DNA from: Microbacterium sp. MYb54
GTDB lineage: Bacteria > Actinomycetota > Actinomycetes > Actinomycetales > Microbacteriaceae
Direction of reading: 5' to 3'
DNA: 64,000 nt
Assembly (NCBI RefSeq): GCF_002979515.1
Contig: NZ_PCPA01000004.1
Coordinates: 62,001 to 126,000 of the forward strand
Position 1 is the stretch's first letter. Each line of letters opens with the position of its first letter. Under the pieces are notes generated by a model. That model was not told the origin of the DNA. It saw nothing but the letters and a program-made list of their open reading frames with translations, and did not search any database. Made by a program: the position numbers and the translations under genes. Positions 1 through 8,153 of the stretch are shown here, in pieces.

Positions 1-555
1 GTCCCGCTCGCGAAGCATGCATCGATCTCGATCCATGACTTGAACAACTCCGAAGACATGCAAGATGGCGACCAGGTGACGGTGGCCGGTCTCGTGACCA
101 GCGTGCAGCACCGCGTCGCCAAGGCCAGCGGCAATCCCTACGGCATGATCACTGTCGAGGACTTCAACGGTGAGGTCACCGTGATGTTCATGGGCAAGAC
201 CTATACCGAGTTCCAACACACCCTGCAGCAGGATGCGATCCTCGCAGTACGTGGCCGCGTGTCCCGACGTGATGACGGGCTCAACCTTCATGCCCAGTCG
301 GCGTTCTCTCCCGACGTCGGATCCTTCGACGCCGCCGGTCCGCTGGCGCTGGTGCTCGCGGAGCAGCGTGCGACCGAGCGGGTGATGATGGAGCTCGCCG
401 AGGTACTGCGCCGACACAACGGCGACACCGAGGTGCTGCTTCGCGTGCACCGCGGCGGAACAGCGAAGGTCTTCGAGGTGCCGATGCCGGTCAAGGTCTC
501 CGCCGACTTGTTCGGTGACCTCAAGTCACTGCTCGGACCCACCTGTCTGGGGTGA
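1..555 (+). CDS. dnaE: DNA polymerase III subunit alpha, C-terminal end (partial)
   Basis: The reading frame is open from the first base of the window, so this is the last 184 residues of a longer protein. They form an OB-fold: a strand-rich stretch around GDQVTVAGLVTSVQ, then GEVTVMFMGKTY and AVRGRVSRRDDG. This is followed by the small C-terminal domain with VLLRVHRGGTAKVFEVP. That arrangement matches the C-terminal region of bacterial replicative polymerase alpha subunits, where the OB-fold contacts single-stranded template. The catalytic PHP, palm and finger regions lie outside the window. dnaE1 and dnaE2 cannot be told apart with certainty from the tail; the conserved position upstream of hisD favours the replicative dnaE1. 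Confidence 0.85.
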   Translation, partial: VPLAKHASISIHDLNNSEDMQDGDQVTVAGLVTSVQHRVAKASGNPYGMITVEDFNGEVTVMFMGKTYTEFQHTLQQDAILAVRGRVSRRDDGLNLHAQSAFSPDVGSFDAAGPLALVLAEQRATERVMMELAEVLRRHNGDTEVLLRVHRGGTAKVFEVPMPVKVSADLFGDLKSLLGPTCLG

Positions 556-560
556 GCGGG

Positions 561-566
561 TAGGAT
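561..566 (+). promoter_or_regulatory. -10 element (TAGGAT) for the 627-1841 gene
   Basis: TAGGAT lies just after the dnaE stop. It would start transcription near 573 and give a leader of about 54 nt before the ATG at 627. A Shine-Dalgarno-like AAAGGA sits at 613-618. No good -35 is visible. Confidence 0.4.
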
Positions 567-626
567 CGTGAGCCGTCGGCAGAACGACGATCCCGCGTCG
601 AGCACTGTGACGAAAGGACCTACCCC

Positions 627-1841
627 ATGAGCACGGATCTTCCCGAAGCGGAGCCGGAAGACACGGTTTTCAGCGACGAGGACGGCGTCCTCTACGACGA
701 AGAGGTAACCCCTGAGTTCGGCATCCTCGGATTCACGCTGCGTGAGCTGCTCATCGTCGGCGTCTGGGTGCTGTCGTTCGTCTTCTCCTTCTTCCCGCTG
801 ATCGGCGACCTCTCGCTGTGGGGCGTGGGCATCCAGTGGGTCCTTCCGGTGGCGTTGCCGACTGTCGCGGTGTTCCTCCTGATCCTGCGCCGTTTCTCGC
901 CCGATGGCATCAGGAGAGTCGGCTCACTGGGCATCGACCAGTTCGCCTCGGTCGCGTTCTCCGTGTCCGCCGTCGTCTGGGCCGGGAGCCTGTGGCTCGC
1001 GATCTCAGCCTTGATCTCCACCGGACACTGGAGCCTCCCGTGGAACGGGGTCGCGATGGTCGTCACGTCGCTGGCCCTCGTCGCTCTCACGGTGTTCGCC
1101 CCGATCATTCCCGGGCTGAAGGATGACTTCCACGGTCGTCTCGTGACTCTCGCCCACCGCAACGCCAATCCCGTGCGCCCCGTCATCGCCCGGCCGCGTC
1201 CGGAGCCCGCGGTTGCACCCGTCGTCGAAGATCCCGCATCGAGCGTCGAAGAACCCGCATTGAGCGTCGAAGAACCGACGGACGTCACCGTGGACACTTC
1301 CGTGCTTCCTCCGGTCGCACACCTCGACATCGATGACTCGAACCGACAGGCGACCGACGAGATCGCACGTTTCGACCTGGCCGAGCAGGTGCCGCTCACA
1401 GCGCACGCCTCGGGCGGAGGGATCGGCACTGAGCAAGGCGTATCCGACGAGGAGTACGTGCCCACGTACTCCCGACGCTCCCGTGGACAGGAGCCGGAGA
1501 TCGTCTCGGATACCGGAAGCATCGAGTCGCTGCTGGAGACCGCGGCGACCTATGAGACCGCCGGTGTCGCAGATGATGCCGACCCCCTCCTCGAGGAGCG
1601 ACTCGCGGACGCTGACCTCGACGCGACGAACCCACGGGAGGCAGCTCCGGTTGCCCAGCCGTTCTGGATTCTCGCGCCGTCAGAGCGCGACGTCCATGAC
1701 GAGCGCGGCGAACCGCTGTTCCGCATCGGCCCGAATGCCTGGGCGCTCGTGATCGAAGACCGAGGGGGTGCGTTCGTCGTCCGACATGATGACGGACGGA
1801 TCGGTTACCTCCACGACATCTCCGACATCACGAAGGGCTGA
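627..1841 (+). CDS. four-TM membrane protein of unknown function with conserved C-terminal domain
   Basis: I do not recognise a named family. The 404-residue protein has an acidic N-terminus and four predicted membrane segments at about residues 40-59, 68-88, 105-130 and 140-162. A long, acidic, low-complexity cytoplasmic region follows and includes an imperfect SVEEPA-type repeat near residues 200-220. The last 60 residues form a compact domain beginning FWILAPSERDVHDERGEP and continuing with FRIGPNAWALVIEDRGGAFV, which looks like a small beta-barrel. The ATG at 627 is preceded by AAAGGA. The gene ends one base before hisD, so the two are probably co-transcribed. The conserved tail after a variable linker suggests the C-terminus is the functional or binding part (inference). 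Confidence 0.75.
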   Translation: MSTDLPEAEPEDTVFSDEDGVLYDEEVTPEFGILGFTLRELLIVGVWVLSFVFSFFPLIGDLSLWGVGIQWVLPVALPTVAVFLLILRRFSPDGIRRVGSLGIDQFASVAFSVSAVVWAGSLWLAISALISTGHWSLPWNGVAMVVTSLALVALTVFAPIIPGLKDDFHGRLVTLAHRNANPVRPVIARPRPEPAVAPVVEDPASSVEEPALSVEEPTDVTVDTSVLPPVAHLDIDDSNRQATDEIARFDLAEQVPLTAHASGGGIGTEQGVSDEEYVPTYSRRSRGQEPEIVSDTGSIESLLETAATYETAGVADDADPLLEERLADADLDATNPREAAPVAQPFWILAPSERDVHDERGEPLFRIGPNAWALVIEDRGGAFVVRHDDGRIGYLHDISDITKG

Positions 1842-1842
1842 A

Positions 1843-3147
1843 ATGCGCACGATCGATCTGCGAGGGCGAGAGCTCTCGCCCGCAGACATGCTCGCTGCCG
1901 TGCCGCGGGCCACGCAGGCCCGCGCCGAGGCGCTCGACACCGCGGCACGTATCGTCGAGGACGTGCGAGAGCGCGGCGAAGCCGCCCTGCGCGAGCAGGC
2001 GGAACGCTTCGACGCGGTCTCGGACCACGCCGTGCGGATTCCCGCCGAGCACATCACCGAGGCGCTGACCGAACTCGCTCCTGAGGTTCGGAGCGCGCTC
2101 GAGGAGGCGATCCGCCGTGTGAGGCTCGCCTCTGCCGCACAGGTACCCGCCACGCAGGTGACCCGGATCGGCGACGGCGCCGTCATCACGCAGCGCTGGC
2201 AGCCGGTGCACCGTGTCGGGGTCTACATCCCCGGAGGCAAGGCGGTCTATCCGTCCAGCGTGATCATGAACGTCGTCCCTGCGCAGGTCGCCGGTGTGGA
2301 GCAGATCGCGCTGGCCTCACCCCCGCAAGCCGATCAGGGCGGACGGATCCACCCGACGATCCTCGCGGCGGCTGGACTGCTGGGCGTCACCGAGGTGTAC
2401 GCGATGGGCGGAGCCGGAGCGATCGGCGCGTTCGCGCACGGTGTCCCGTCGCTCGGCCTCGACCCGGTCGATGTCGTGTCCGGTCCTGGAAACAACTACG
2501 TCGCCTCGGCCAAGCGTGCAGTGGCCGGAGTCGTCGGAACGGACTCAGAAGCGGGGGCGACGGAGATCCTGGTCGTGGCCGACGCCGCAGCTGATCCTCG
2601 TCTCATCGCGGCCGACCTCGTCAGCCAGGCCGAGCACGACGAACAGGCATCTGCAGTTCTGGTCACCGATGCGGTGCAGGTCGCCGAACTGGTCGCCGTC
2701 GAGGTGGAACGGCTCGCCGCCGTCACCAGGCACAGCGAGCGCGTGGCCGCCGCCTTGTCCGGACCGCAGTCGGCGATCGTGCTCGTCGATGACCGCATCA
2801 TGGCGACCGCGTTCAGCAACGCCTACGCGCCGGAGCACCTCGAACTGCACCTCGTCGATGCCGAAGAAGCGGCATCGGCCTTCACGAGTGCCGGGGCCGT
2901 GTTCGTCGGCGATCAGACCCCGGTCAGCCTCGGCGACTACATGGCCGGCAGCAACCACGTGCTGCCCACCGGGGGACAGGCCCGCTACGCTCCCGGTCTC
3001 GGTTCGTACACATTCCTCCGCCCGCAGCAGGTGATCTCCTACGACAGGGCTGCGCTTGCAGCCGTGCGCGCCGGCGTGGTCGCCCTCGCGAACACCGAGG
3101 TGCTCCCTGCGCACGGCGAGGCGATCGAGGCCCGTTTCACCGCGTAG
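1843..3147 (+). CDS. hisD: histidinol dehydrogenase
   Basis: HisD catalyses the last two steps of histidine synthesis, oxidising L-histidinol to L-histidine with two NAD+ in the cytoplasm (EC 1.1.1.23). The 434-residue protein has the usual length. Visible motifs are [47 protein letters not shown], the zinc-ligand region [11 protein letters not shown], the conserved YAPEHLEL and [11 protein letters not shown]. The frame is open further upstream, but the ATG at 1843 matches the family N-terminus (MRTIDLRG) and begins one base after the preceding stop. No other his genes lie in the window. The TAG stop (3145-3147) is also the start of the TAGGAT hexamer of the nrdR promoter. Confidence 0.97.
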   Translation: MRTIDLRGRELSPADMLAAVPRATQARAEALDTAARIVEDVRERGEAALREQAERFDAVSDHAVRIPAEHITEALTELAPEVRSALEEAIRRVRLASAAQVPATQVTRIGDGAVITQRWQPVHRVGVYIPGGKAVYPSSVIMNVVPAQVAGVEQIALASPPQADQGGRIHPTILAAAGLLGVTEVYAMGGAGAIGAFAHGVPSLGLDPVDVVSGPGNNYVASAKRAVAGVVGTDSEAGATEILVVADAAADPRLIAADLVSQAEHDEQASAVLVTDAVQVAELVAVEVERLAAVTRHSERVAAALSGPQSAIVLVDDRIMATAFSNAYAPEHLELHLVDAEEAASAFTSAGAVFVGDQTPVSLGDYMAGSNHVLPTGGQARYAPGLGSYTFLRPQQVISYDRAALAAVRAGVVALANTEVLPAHGEAIEARFTA

Positions 3148-3150
3148 GAT
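3145..3150 (+). promoter_or_regulatory. -10 element of nrdR, leaderless geometry, overlapping the hisD stop
   Basis: TAGGAT is followed by 7 nt and then the nrdR ATG at 3158. Its first three bases are the TAG stop of hisD. The spacing puts the transcription start at or next to the A of the start codon. No Shine-Dalgarno is present. Confidence 0.6.
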
Positions 3151-3157
3151 CGGTCAG

Positions 3158-3628
3158 ATGCACTGCCCCTTCTGTCGTCACTCCGACTCTCGCGTCATCG
3201 ATTCGCGCACCAGCGACGACGGGCTCTCGATCAGACGGCGCCGTCAGTGCCCGGAGTGTGGGGGTCGTTTCACGACCACCGAGACTGCCAGCCTCAACGT
3301 CATCAAACGTTCTGGTGTGATGGAGCCGTTCAGCCGGGAGAAAGTCATCACCGGTGTGCGGAAGGCCTGTCAGGGTCGCCCGGTGACCGAGGGTGACCTC
3401 GCCGTGCTCGCGCAGCGCGTCGAGGAGGCTGTTCGGCAGACCGGTGTCTCGCAGCTCGACACGAACGAGATCGGCCTTGCGATCCTCGGTCCGCTGCGAG
3501 AGCTCGATGAGGTCGCGTTCCTACGATTCGCCAGCGTCTACCAGGCGTTCGACTCGCTCGAGGATTTCGAGGCCGCGATCACCGATCTGCGGGCCGACCA
3601 CACGAAGCGGGAGTCCGAGGACCGGTAA
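3158..3628 (+). CDS. nrdR: transcriptional repressor NrdR
   Basis: NrdR is a nucleotide-sensing repressor of ribonucleotide reductase genes. The 156-residue protein starts [17 protein letters not shown] and has the classic four-cysteine zinc ribbon (CPFC near the N-terminus, then [12 protein letters not shown]). An ATP-cone domain follows ([20 protein letters not shown] through [11 protein letters not shown]). The ATG at 3158 is chosen because it gives exactly this conserved N-terminus. The target nrd genes and their NrdR boxes are not in the window. The gene is adjacent to hisD and pyrD but appears to have its own leaderless promoter. Its TAA stop seeds the -10 hexamer of pyrD. Confidence 0.97.
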   Translation: MHCPFCRHSDSRVIDSRTSDDGLSIRRRRQCPECGGRFTTTETASLNVIKRSGVMEPFSREKVITGVRKACQGRPVTEGDLAVLAQRVEEAVRQTGVSQLDTNEIGLAILGPLRELDEVAFLRFASVYQAFDSLEDFEAAITDLRADHTKRESEDR

Positions 3629-3631
3629 TCT
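3626..3631 (+). promoter_or_regulatory. -10 element of pyrD, leaderless geometry, overlapping the nrdR stop
   Basis: TAATCT begins with the TAA stop of nrdR and is followed by 7 nt and then the pyrD ATG at 3639. There is no Shine-Dalgarno in the interval. Confidence 0.55.
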
Positions 3632-3638
3632 TGCAGTG

Positions 3639-4676
3639 ATGTATCCGCTGCTCTTCCGCGCTGTCCTCTCGCGCTTCGACCCCGAGTTCGCCCACCATGC
3701 AGGTATGGCGGTGATCCGCGTGCTCGGCACGCCCCCGTTCTCCTGGGCGACGCGGGCGGTCACTCGCCCCGACCCTTCGCTCCGGGTGGAGACGCTCGGG
3801 CTCACGTTCCCCTCGCCGTTCGGCGTGGCCGCGGGTTTCGACAAGAACGCGGTCGGTGTGCGCGGTCTCGCCGCCCTCGGCTTCGGGCATGTGGAGGTCG
3901 GCACGGTGACGGCGGTCCCTCAGGAGGGAAACCCGAAGCCGCGTCTTTTCCGTCTGATCGCGGATCGTGCAGTCATCAACCGGATGGGCTTCAACAATGC
4001 CGGCGCAGATGCAGCGGCTCGTCGTCTCGCCCGGCTTCGTCGGGGCGCTCCTGACACGGTGATCGGTGTCAACATCGGGAAGAGCCGGGTGGTCGAGGTC
4101 GAGAACGCGACCGCAGACTATGTGGCCTCAGCGACCCGACTCGCCCCTCTTGCCGACTATCTGGCAGTGAACGTGTCATCCCCGAACACCCCGGGCCTGC
4201 GTGGCCTGCAGGCCGTGGAGACGCTAGCGCCGCTGCTTCGCGCCGTTCGCGAAGCCTCAGGGACCACCCCGCTGCTGGTCAAGATCGCGCCCGATCTTCC
4301 CGACGAGGAGATCTCGGCGATCGCGAAGATGGCTGTGGCCGAGGGGCTCGCGGGCATCATCGCGCACAACACCACGATCAGCCGAGACGGCCTGCTCACC
4401 GATGCTGCGACGGTCGAGGCAGCAGGAGCAGGCGGGCTTTCCGGCGCGCCGTTGAAGGAGCGCTCGCTCGAAGTCCTCCGAGTCGTGCGCGAAGCGGTGC
4501 CGGCAGACTTCTGCGTGATCGCGGTCGGCGGGGTCGAGACTCCGGCCGACGTTCAGGAACGCCTCGATGCCGGTGCGACCCTGGTTCAGGGCTACACCGC
4601 TTTCCTGTACCGCGGCCCGTTCTGGGGTCGCGAGATCAACAGGGGACTGGTCAGTCGGGGTACTGTCCGCGCTTGA
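3639..4676 (+). CDS. pyrD: quinone-dependent dihydroorotate dehydrogenase (class 2)
   Basis: PyrD oxidises dihydroorotate to orotate in pyrimidine synthesis and passes electrons to membrane quinone (EC 1.3.5.2). The 345-residue protein begins MYPLLFRAVLSRFDPEFAHH, the amphipathic N-terminal extension of class 2 enzymes. FMN and substrate motifs follow: FGVAAGFDKNAVGVRGLAAL, NRMGFNNAGA, YLAVNVSSPNTPGLRGLQ (with the catalytic serine), LLVKIAPDL, AHNTT, GGLSGAPLKERSLEVL and IAVGGVETPADVQERL. The ATG at 3639 fits the family start. The last 26 bp overlap the end of the convergent DUF3043 gene. Confidence 0.97.
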   Translation: MYPLLFRAVLSRFDPEFAHHAGMAVIRVLGTPPFSWATRAVTRPDPSLRVETLGLTFPSPFGVAAGFDKNAVGVRGLAALGFGHVEVGTVTAVPQEGNPKPRLFRLIADRAVINRMGFNNAGADAAARRLARLRRGAPDTVIGVNIGKSRVVEVENATADYVASATRLAPLADYLAVNVSSPNTPGLRGLQAVETLAPLLRAVREASGTTPLLVKIAPDLPDEEISAIAKMAVAEGLAGIIAHNTTISRDGLLTDAATVEAAGAGGLSGAPLKERSLEVLRVVREAVPADFCVIAVGGVETPADVQERLDAGATLVQGYTAFLYRGPFWGREINRGLVSRGTVRA

Positions 4677-5223
4677 CCTGCGGCTTCGGAAGGCGCATGA
4701 AACGCATCTGCAGGGCGCGCATCGCGGCATACCAGCCGAGGCCGCGCTCGAGGCGATCCTTGCCGAACTTCGCCGCGACCTTGCGCTTGACCCGCATGCC
4801 GAGCAGGACCATGCCTCCGATGGCGATCACCAAGTACCCCATCATCACGATGTAGGCGTAGAACGAGATGACAGAGCTTGCCGGCACGAGCGAGGCGAGG
4901 ATGACGAGCACCATGACGCCCATCACGAACTCGGCCGGGTGCCAGCCCGCGTCGACGTAGTCGCGCACCCAACGGCGCTGCGGACCCTTGTCGCGGACCG
5001 GGAGGTACTTCTCCTCGCCGGCAGCCATGCCGGCCTGTGCTTTGGCGCGGCGCTCGTTGAGGTCGGCTTTGGCGGCGGCCTTCGCTTCCTTCGTGTTGGC
5101 GACGAGGGGGCGGCGGCGGGCTGCTTCCTGCTCAGCACGAGTCGGCGTCGCGCGCCCCTTGCCGCTTGCCGACGTCTCGGAGGCGTCGTCGTTCGTCGAT
5201 GGGGAGGCAGGGGTAATGGCCAC
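4651..5223 (-). CDS. DUF3043 family membrane protein
   Basis: This 190-residue actinobacterial protein has no established function. A charged N-terminal half (about residues 1-80, rich in Lys, Arg and Ala) contains the conserved PTRAEQEAARRRPL stretch. Next come YLPVRDKGPQRRWVRDYVDA and two membrane segments around residues 98-118 and 124-145, then a basic tail with LGWYAAMRALQMRFMRLPKP. The residue pattern matches the DUF3043 family. The start is GTG at 5223, preceded by GAGGAAC as ribosome binding site. It is convergent with pyrD (26-bp overlap) and divergent from the M20 peptidase, with which it shares overlapping -10 elements. Confidence 0.9.
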   Translation of the reverse strand: MAITPASPSTNDDASETSASGKGRATPTRAEQEAARRRPLVANTKEAKAAAKADLNERRAKAQAGMAAGEEKYLPVRDKGPQRRWVRDYVDAGWHPAEFVMGVMVLVILASLVPASSVISFYAYIVMMGYLVIAIGGMVLLGMRVKRKVAAKFGKDRLERGLGWYAAMRALQMRFMRLPKPQVKRGQYPD

Positions 5224-5256
5224 GGAGTTCCTCGGTTCGCTGACGGGAGATCACCT

Positions 5257-5264
5257 TAAGATTA
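5257..5264. promoter_or_regulatory. overlapping divergent -10 elements (DUF3043 gene / M20 peptidase)
   Basis: On the + strand TAAGAT (5257-5262) is followed by 7 nt and the peptidase ATG at 5270. On the - strand TAATCT (5264 down to 5259) would start transcription about 29 nt before the DUF3043 GTG. The two hexamers share four base pairs, so one A+T patch in G+C-rich DNA can serve both directions. Confidence 0.55.
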
Positions 5265-5269
5265 CTCGC

Positions 5270-6673
5270 ATGACCTCTCCTGTTCTTCCCAGTGACTCCG
5301 ACGACGCCGTCCTCGAGGCCGTAGCCACCGGTATCCCGTCAGCGCTGTCCGATCTCGGCCACCTCGTGCGCATCCCCGGGATGGCCTGGCCGGCGTTCGA
5401 TCAGACCCAACTGGAGCGCAGCGCCGAAGCCGTCGCGGAGTTGGCAGCGGGCACCGGAGTATTCGACGAGGTCCGAGTGCTTCGTTCCGGGATCCCCGGC
5501 ACCGACGAGCAGGGACAGCCGGCCGTTCTCGCAACGCGCAAGGCCCGCAACGGCAAGCCGACGATCCTCCTCTACGCGCACCACGACGTGCAGCCTCCGG
5601 GGGAGGACGGGCTGTGGGAGACACCGCCGTTCGAACCGACGGTGCGAGATGGCCGCCTCTACGGGCGCGGCGCGGCGGATGACAAGGCCGGGATCATGGC
5701 GCACATCGCGTCGATCCGTGCGGTGAGCGAGGTTCTCGGCGACGACCTCGACCTCGGCATCGCGATGTTCATCGAAGGCGAGGAGGAGTACGGGTCCCGT
5801 TCGTTCGCCCAGTTCCTCTCCGACAACAAGGAAGCGCTGCGGGCCGATGCCATCGTCGTGGCGGACTCCGGCAACTGGGATTCCGCCACGCCGGGCCTCA
5901 CCGTCTCCCTTCGAGGCAACGCGCGATTCACGATGCGCGTGCGCACGCTCGATCACGCCTCCCACTCCGGAATGTTCGGAGGCGCGGTGCCCGACGCGAT
6001 GATGGCGACGGTCACGCTGCTGTCCACCCTGTGGAACGCCGACGGCTCGGTCGCCGTCGAGGGAATGACCGAGCGCGATGCCCCCACCCCCGACTACACC
6101 GAGGCGACGCTTCGCGACGAGGCGGGATTGCTGCCCGCCACCACACCGATCGGCGACGGGACGATTCTCAGCCGGATCTGGAACAAGCCGTCGGTGACCG
6201 TGATCGGTATCGATGCCACGAGCGTCGCCGCGGCCTCGAACACGCTGCTTCCTGAAGCCACGGTCGTGATCAGCGCTCGCGTCGCCCCGGGGCAGACCGG
6301 GAAGGATGCGTACGAGGCGCTCGAGAGCCACCTTCGCGCGCACGTGCCGTTCGGAGCAGAGCTCACCTTCTCGGACGTCGACCTCGGCGACGGCTTCCTG
6401 GTCGATACCAGCGGATGGGCGGTGGCGTTGACCCGCGACGCGATGCGCGACGGCTACGGAGTCCCGCCCATCGACCTGGGAGTGGGCGGTTCGATCCCGT
6501 TCATCGCCGATCTCGTGCGGGAGTTCCCGACCGCGCAGATCCTGGTCACCGGGGTGGAAGACCCTCATTCGCGGGCTCACAGTCCCAACGAGTCGCTCCA
6601 CCTCGACACCTTCCGCCATGCGGTCGCGACCGAGGCGTTGCTGCTCACTCGAATGAATGCCACAGAACTCTGA
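5270..6673 (+). CDS. M20 family metallopeptidase (dipeptidase)
   Basis: This is a 467-residue cytoplasmic zinc peptidase of the M20/M25/M40 class, expected to cleave dipeptides or related amides. Visible di-zinc motifs are LLYAHHDVQPPG (first His and Asp), GRGAADDKAG (bridging Asp), IEGEEEYGS (catalytic and ligand Glu pair), ADSGNW (ligand Asp) and the C-terminal HSRAHSPNES ligand region. The central dimerisation or lid domain contains FTMRVRTLDHASHSGMFGGA. The frame is open upstream, but the ATG at 5270 fits the leaderless promoter geometry and a normal family length. Substrate specificity cannot be read from sequence. It is divergent from the DUF3043 gene. Confidence 0.92.
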   Translation: MTSPVLPSDSDDAVLEAVATGIPSALSDLGHLVRIPGMAWPAFDQTQLERSAEAVAELAAGTGVFDEVRVLRSGIPGTDEQGQPAVLATRKARNGKPTILLYAHHDVQPPGEDGLWETPPFEPTVRDGRLYGRGAADDKAGIMAHIASIRAVSEVLGDDLDLGIAMFIEGEEEYGSRSFAQFLSDNKEALRADAIVVADSGNWDSATPGLTVSLRGNARFTMRVRTLDHASHSGMFGGAVPDAMMATVTLLSTLWNADGSVAVEGMTERDAPTPDYTEATLRDEAGLLPATTPIGDGTILSRIWNKPSVTVIGIDATSVAAASNTLLPEATVVISARVAPGQTGKDAYEALESHLRAHVPFGAELTFSDVDLGDGFLVDTSGWAVALTRDAMRDGYGVPPIDLGVGGSIPFIADLVREFPTAQILVTGVEDPHSRAHSPNESLHLDTFRHAVATEALLLTRMNATEL

Positions 6674-6694
6674 GCCTCACAGGATCCGCGGCGG

Positions 6695-6700
6695 TAGAAT
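6695..6700 (+). promoter_or_regulatory. -10 element (TAGAAT) upstream of erpA
   Basis: TAGAAT precedes a leader of roughly 40 nt that contains AAGGAG 5 nt before the ATG at 6744. It is a conventional leadered promoter, unlike many neighbours. No clear -35 is visible. Confidence 0.4.
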
Positions 6701-6743
6701 CGTCCGAGAAGCCGTGCACCTGCGGCCCGTCACAAGGAGCGAC

Positions 6744-7106
6744 ATGAGCGACACCACACTCTCCCCGGAGACCACCCGCGCACACGGCGTCACCCTGACC
6801 GATGCTGCCGCCACGAAGGTGAAGAACCTTCTCGAGCAGGAGGGGCGCGAAGATCTTCGTCTGCGCGTCGCCGTGCAGCCCGGCGGGTGCTCTGGCCTGA
6901 TCTACCAGCTGTACTTCGACGAGCGCTACCTCGAGGGCGACGAGACGGTCGACTTCGACGGCGTCGAGGTGATCATCGACAACATGAGTGTTCCGTACCT
7001 CGACGGCGCGGCGATCGACTTCAAGGACACGATCTCCGAGCAGGGGTTCACGATCGACAACCCCAATGCGGCGGGCAGCTGCGCCTGCGGCGACAGCTTC
7101 CACTGA
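6744..7106 (+). CDS. erpA: A-type iron-sulfur cluster carrier (HesB/IscA/ErpA)
   Basis: The 120-residue cytoplasmic protein carries or inserts Fe-S clusters into apoproteins. It has the family layout: GVTLTDAAATKVKNLLEQEG, the first cluster cysteine in QPGGCSGLIYQL, and the C-terminal pair in AGSCACGDSFH. The ATG at 6744 follows AAGGAG with good spacing and gives the expected N-terminus. It is upstream of the cytochrome oxidase genes but separated from them by a strong hairpin, so it is probably a single-gene unit. ErpA-type rather than SufA/IscA-type is assigned by overall resemblance only. Confidence 0.9.
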   Translation: MSDTTLSPETTRAHGVTLTDAAATKVKNLLEQEGREDLRLRVAVQPGGCSGLIYQLYFDERYLEGDETVDFDGVEVIIDNMSVPYLDGAAIDFKDTISEQGFTIDNPNAAGSCACGDSFH

Positions 7107-7123
7107 CCCTCGCTTCTGCGGTC

Positions 7124-7156
7124 ACGGCCGCCGTCACCACTGGTGACGGCGGCCGT
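7124..7156 (+). terminator. hairpin terminator after erpA
   Basis: A perfect 15-bp stem (7124-7138 with 7142-7156) surrounds a 3-nt loop. No U-tract follows, as is common in high-G+C actinobacteria. Confidence 0.7.
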
Positions 7157-7206
7157 TCCGCTTCCAGAACCTGCGTGGTTGGCATGAATCAGGTGTGAGG
7201 TTGCCC

Positions 7207-7212
7207 TAGACT
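7207..7212 (+). promoter_or_regulatory. -10 element (TAGACT) upstream of ctaC
   Basis: TAGACT would start transcription near 7219. A GAAAGG ribosome binding site (7236-7241) follows and then the GTG start at 7248. No good -35 is seen. Confidence 0.4.
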
Positions 7213-7247
7213 TGGGTGTGCTCTGTTCGCGATCTGAAAGGTGCATC

Positions 7248-8150
7248 GTGCCCTCGAAACGCAGCCTTCGTTGGGCCGCCCTCCCCGTGGGAGTTGCGGC
7301 AGCCTTGGCCCTGGCGGGATGTTCTCCCACCGAGCTGAACGGCTTTCTTCCGGGCTTCGTGGAGGGTGGCCCCGCAGCCACCAATCAGACCGAGCGCGTC
7401 TCGTCGCTCTGGGTGAACTCCTGGATCGTGCTGCTGGCCGTCGGCATCATCACCTGGGGCCTGATGGCCTGGGCCGCGATCGCCTACCGCCGTCGCAAGG
7501 GTCAGACCGGCCTGCCGGTGCAGATGCGCTACAACATGCCGATCGAGATCTTCTACACGATCGTGCCGCTCATCCTCGTGCTGGGGATGTTCTTCTTCAC
7601 CGCTCGCGATCAGACGGAGATCGAGGCCAAGTGGGACGAGCCCGACGTCGAGATCACCGCGATCGCCAAGCAGTGGGCGTGGGACTTCCAGTACGACGGA
7701 GATCAGAAGGACAACTCCGACGCCGTCTGGACGATGGGTATCCAGGCTCAGCCCGACAAGGACGGCAACATCGACCAGGCTGCGCTGCCCACGCTGGTGC
7801 TCCCGGTCGATCAGAAGGTCACGATCAACCTGAAGTCGCGTGACGTCATCCACTCCTTCTGGATCATCGACTTCCTTTACAAGAAGGACATGTTCATCGG
7901 GAAGGATAACTCCTGGTCGTTCATCCCGACGCGTGAGGGAGAGTACGCCGGCAAGTGCGCCGAGCTCTGCGGTGAGTATCACTCGATGATGCTGTTCAAC
8001 GTGAAGGTCGTCTCGCAGGCTGAGTACGACGCCTACCTCGCCTCGCTCGAGGAGAAGGGCAACACCGGCGACATCACCGGAGCCTACGACCGTCTCTCGA
8101 ACTTCCCTGGGACAACCCCGAAGACCGACACCGAGGAAGGAGGGGAGTAA
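7248..8150 (+). CDS. ctaC: cytochrome c oxidase subunit II
   Basis: CtaC is the CuA subunit of the aa3 oxidase and takes electrons from QcrC. Its 300-residue sequence opens with a lipoprotein signal ending LALAGC (Cys near residue 25). Two membrane helices follow (about residues 54-78 and 98-118). The extracellular cupredoxin domain has DVIHSFWIIDF and the CuA site CAELCGEYHSMM. The start is set at GTG 7248 because GAAAGG lies 6 nt before it and the signal peptide then begins MPSKRSLRW. ctaD follows after 3 nt. The insertion around TMGIQAQPDKDGNID is typical of actinobacterial CtaC. Confidence 0.96.
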   Translation: MPSKRSLRWAALPVGVAAALALAGCSPTELNGFLPGFVEGGPAATNQTERVSSLWVNSWIVLLAVGIITWGLMAWAAIAYRRRKGQTGLPVQMRYNMPIEIFYTIVPLILVLGMFFFTARDQTEIEAKWDEPDVEITAIAKQWAWDFQYDGDQKDNSDAVWTMGIQAQPDKDGNIDQAALPTLVLPVDQKVTINLKSRDVIHSFWIIDFLYKKDMFIGKDNSWSFIPTREGEYAGKCAELCGEYHSMMLFNVKVVSQAEYDAYLASLEEKGNTGDITGAYDRLSNFPGTTPKTDTEEGGE

Positions 8151-8153
8151 GTC

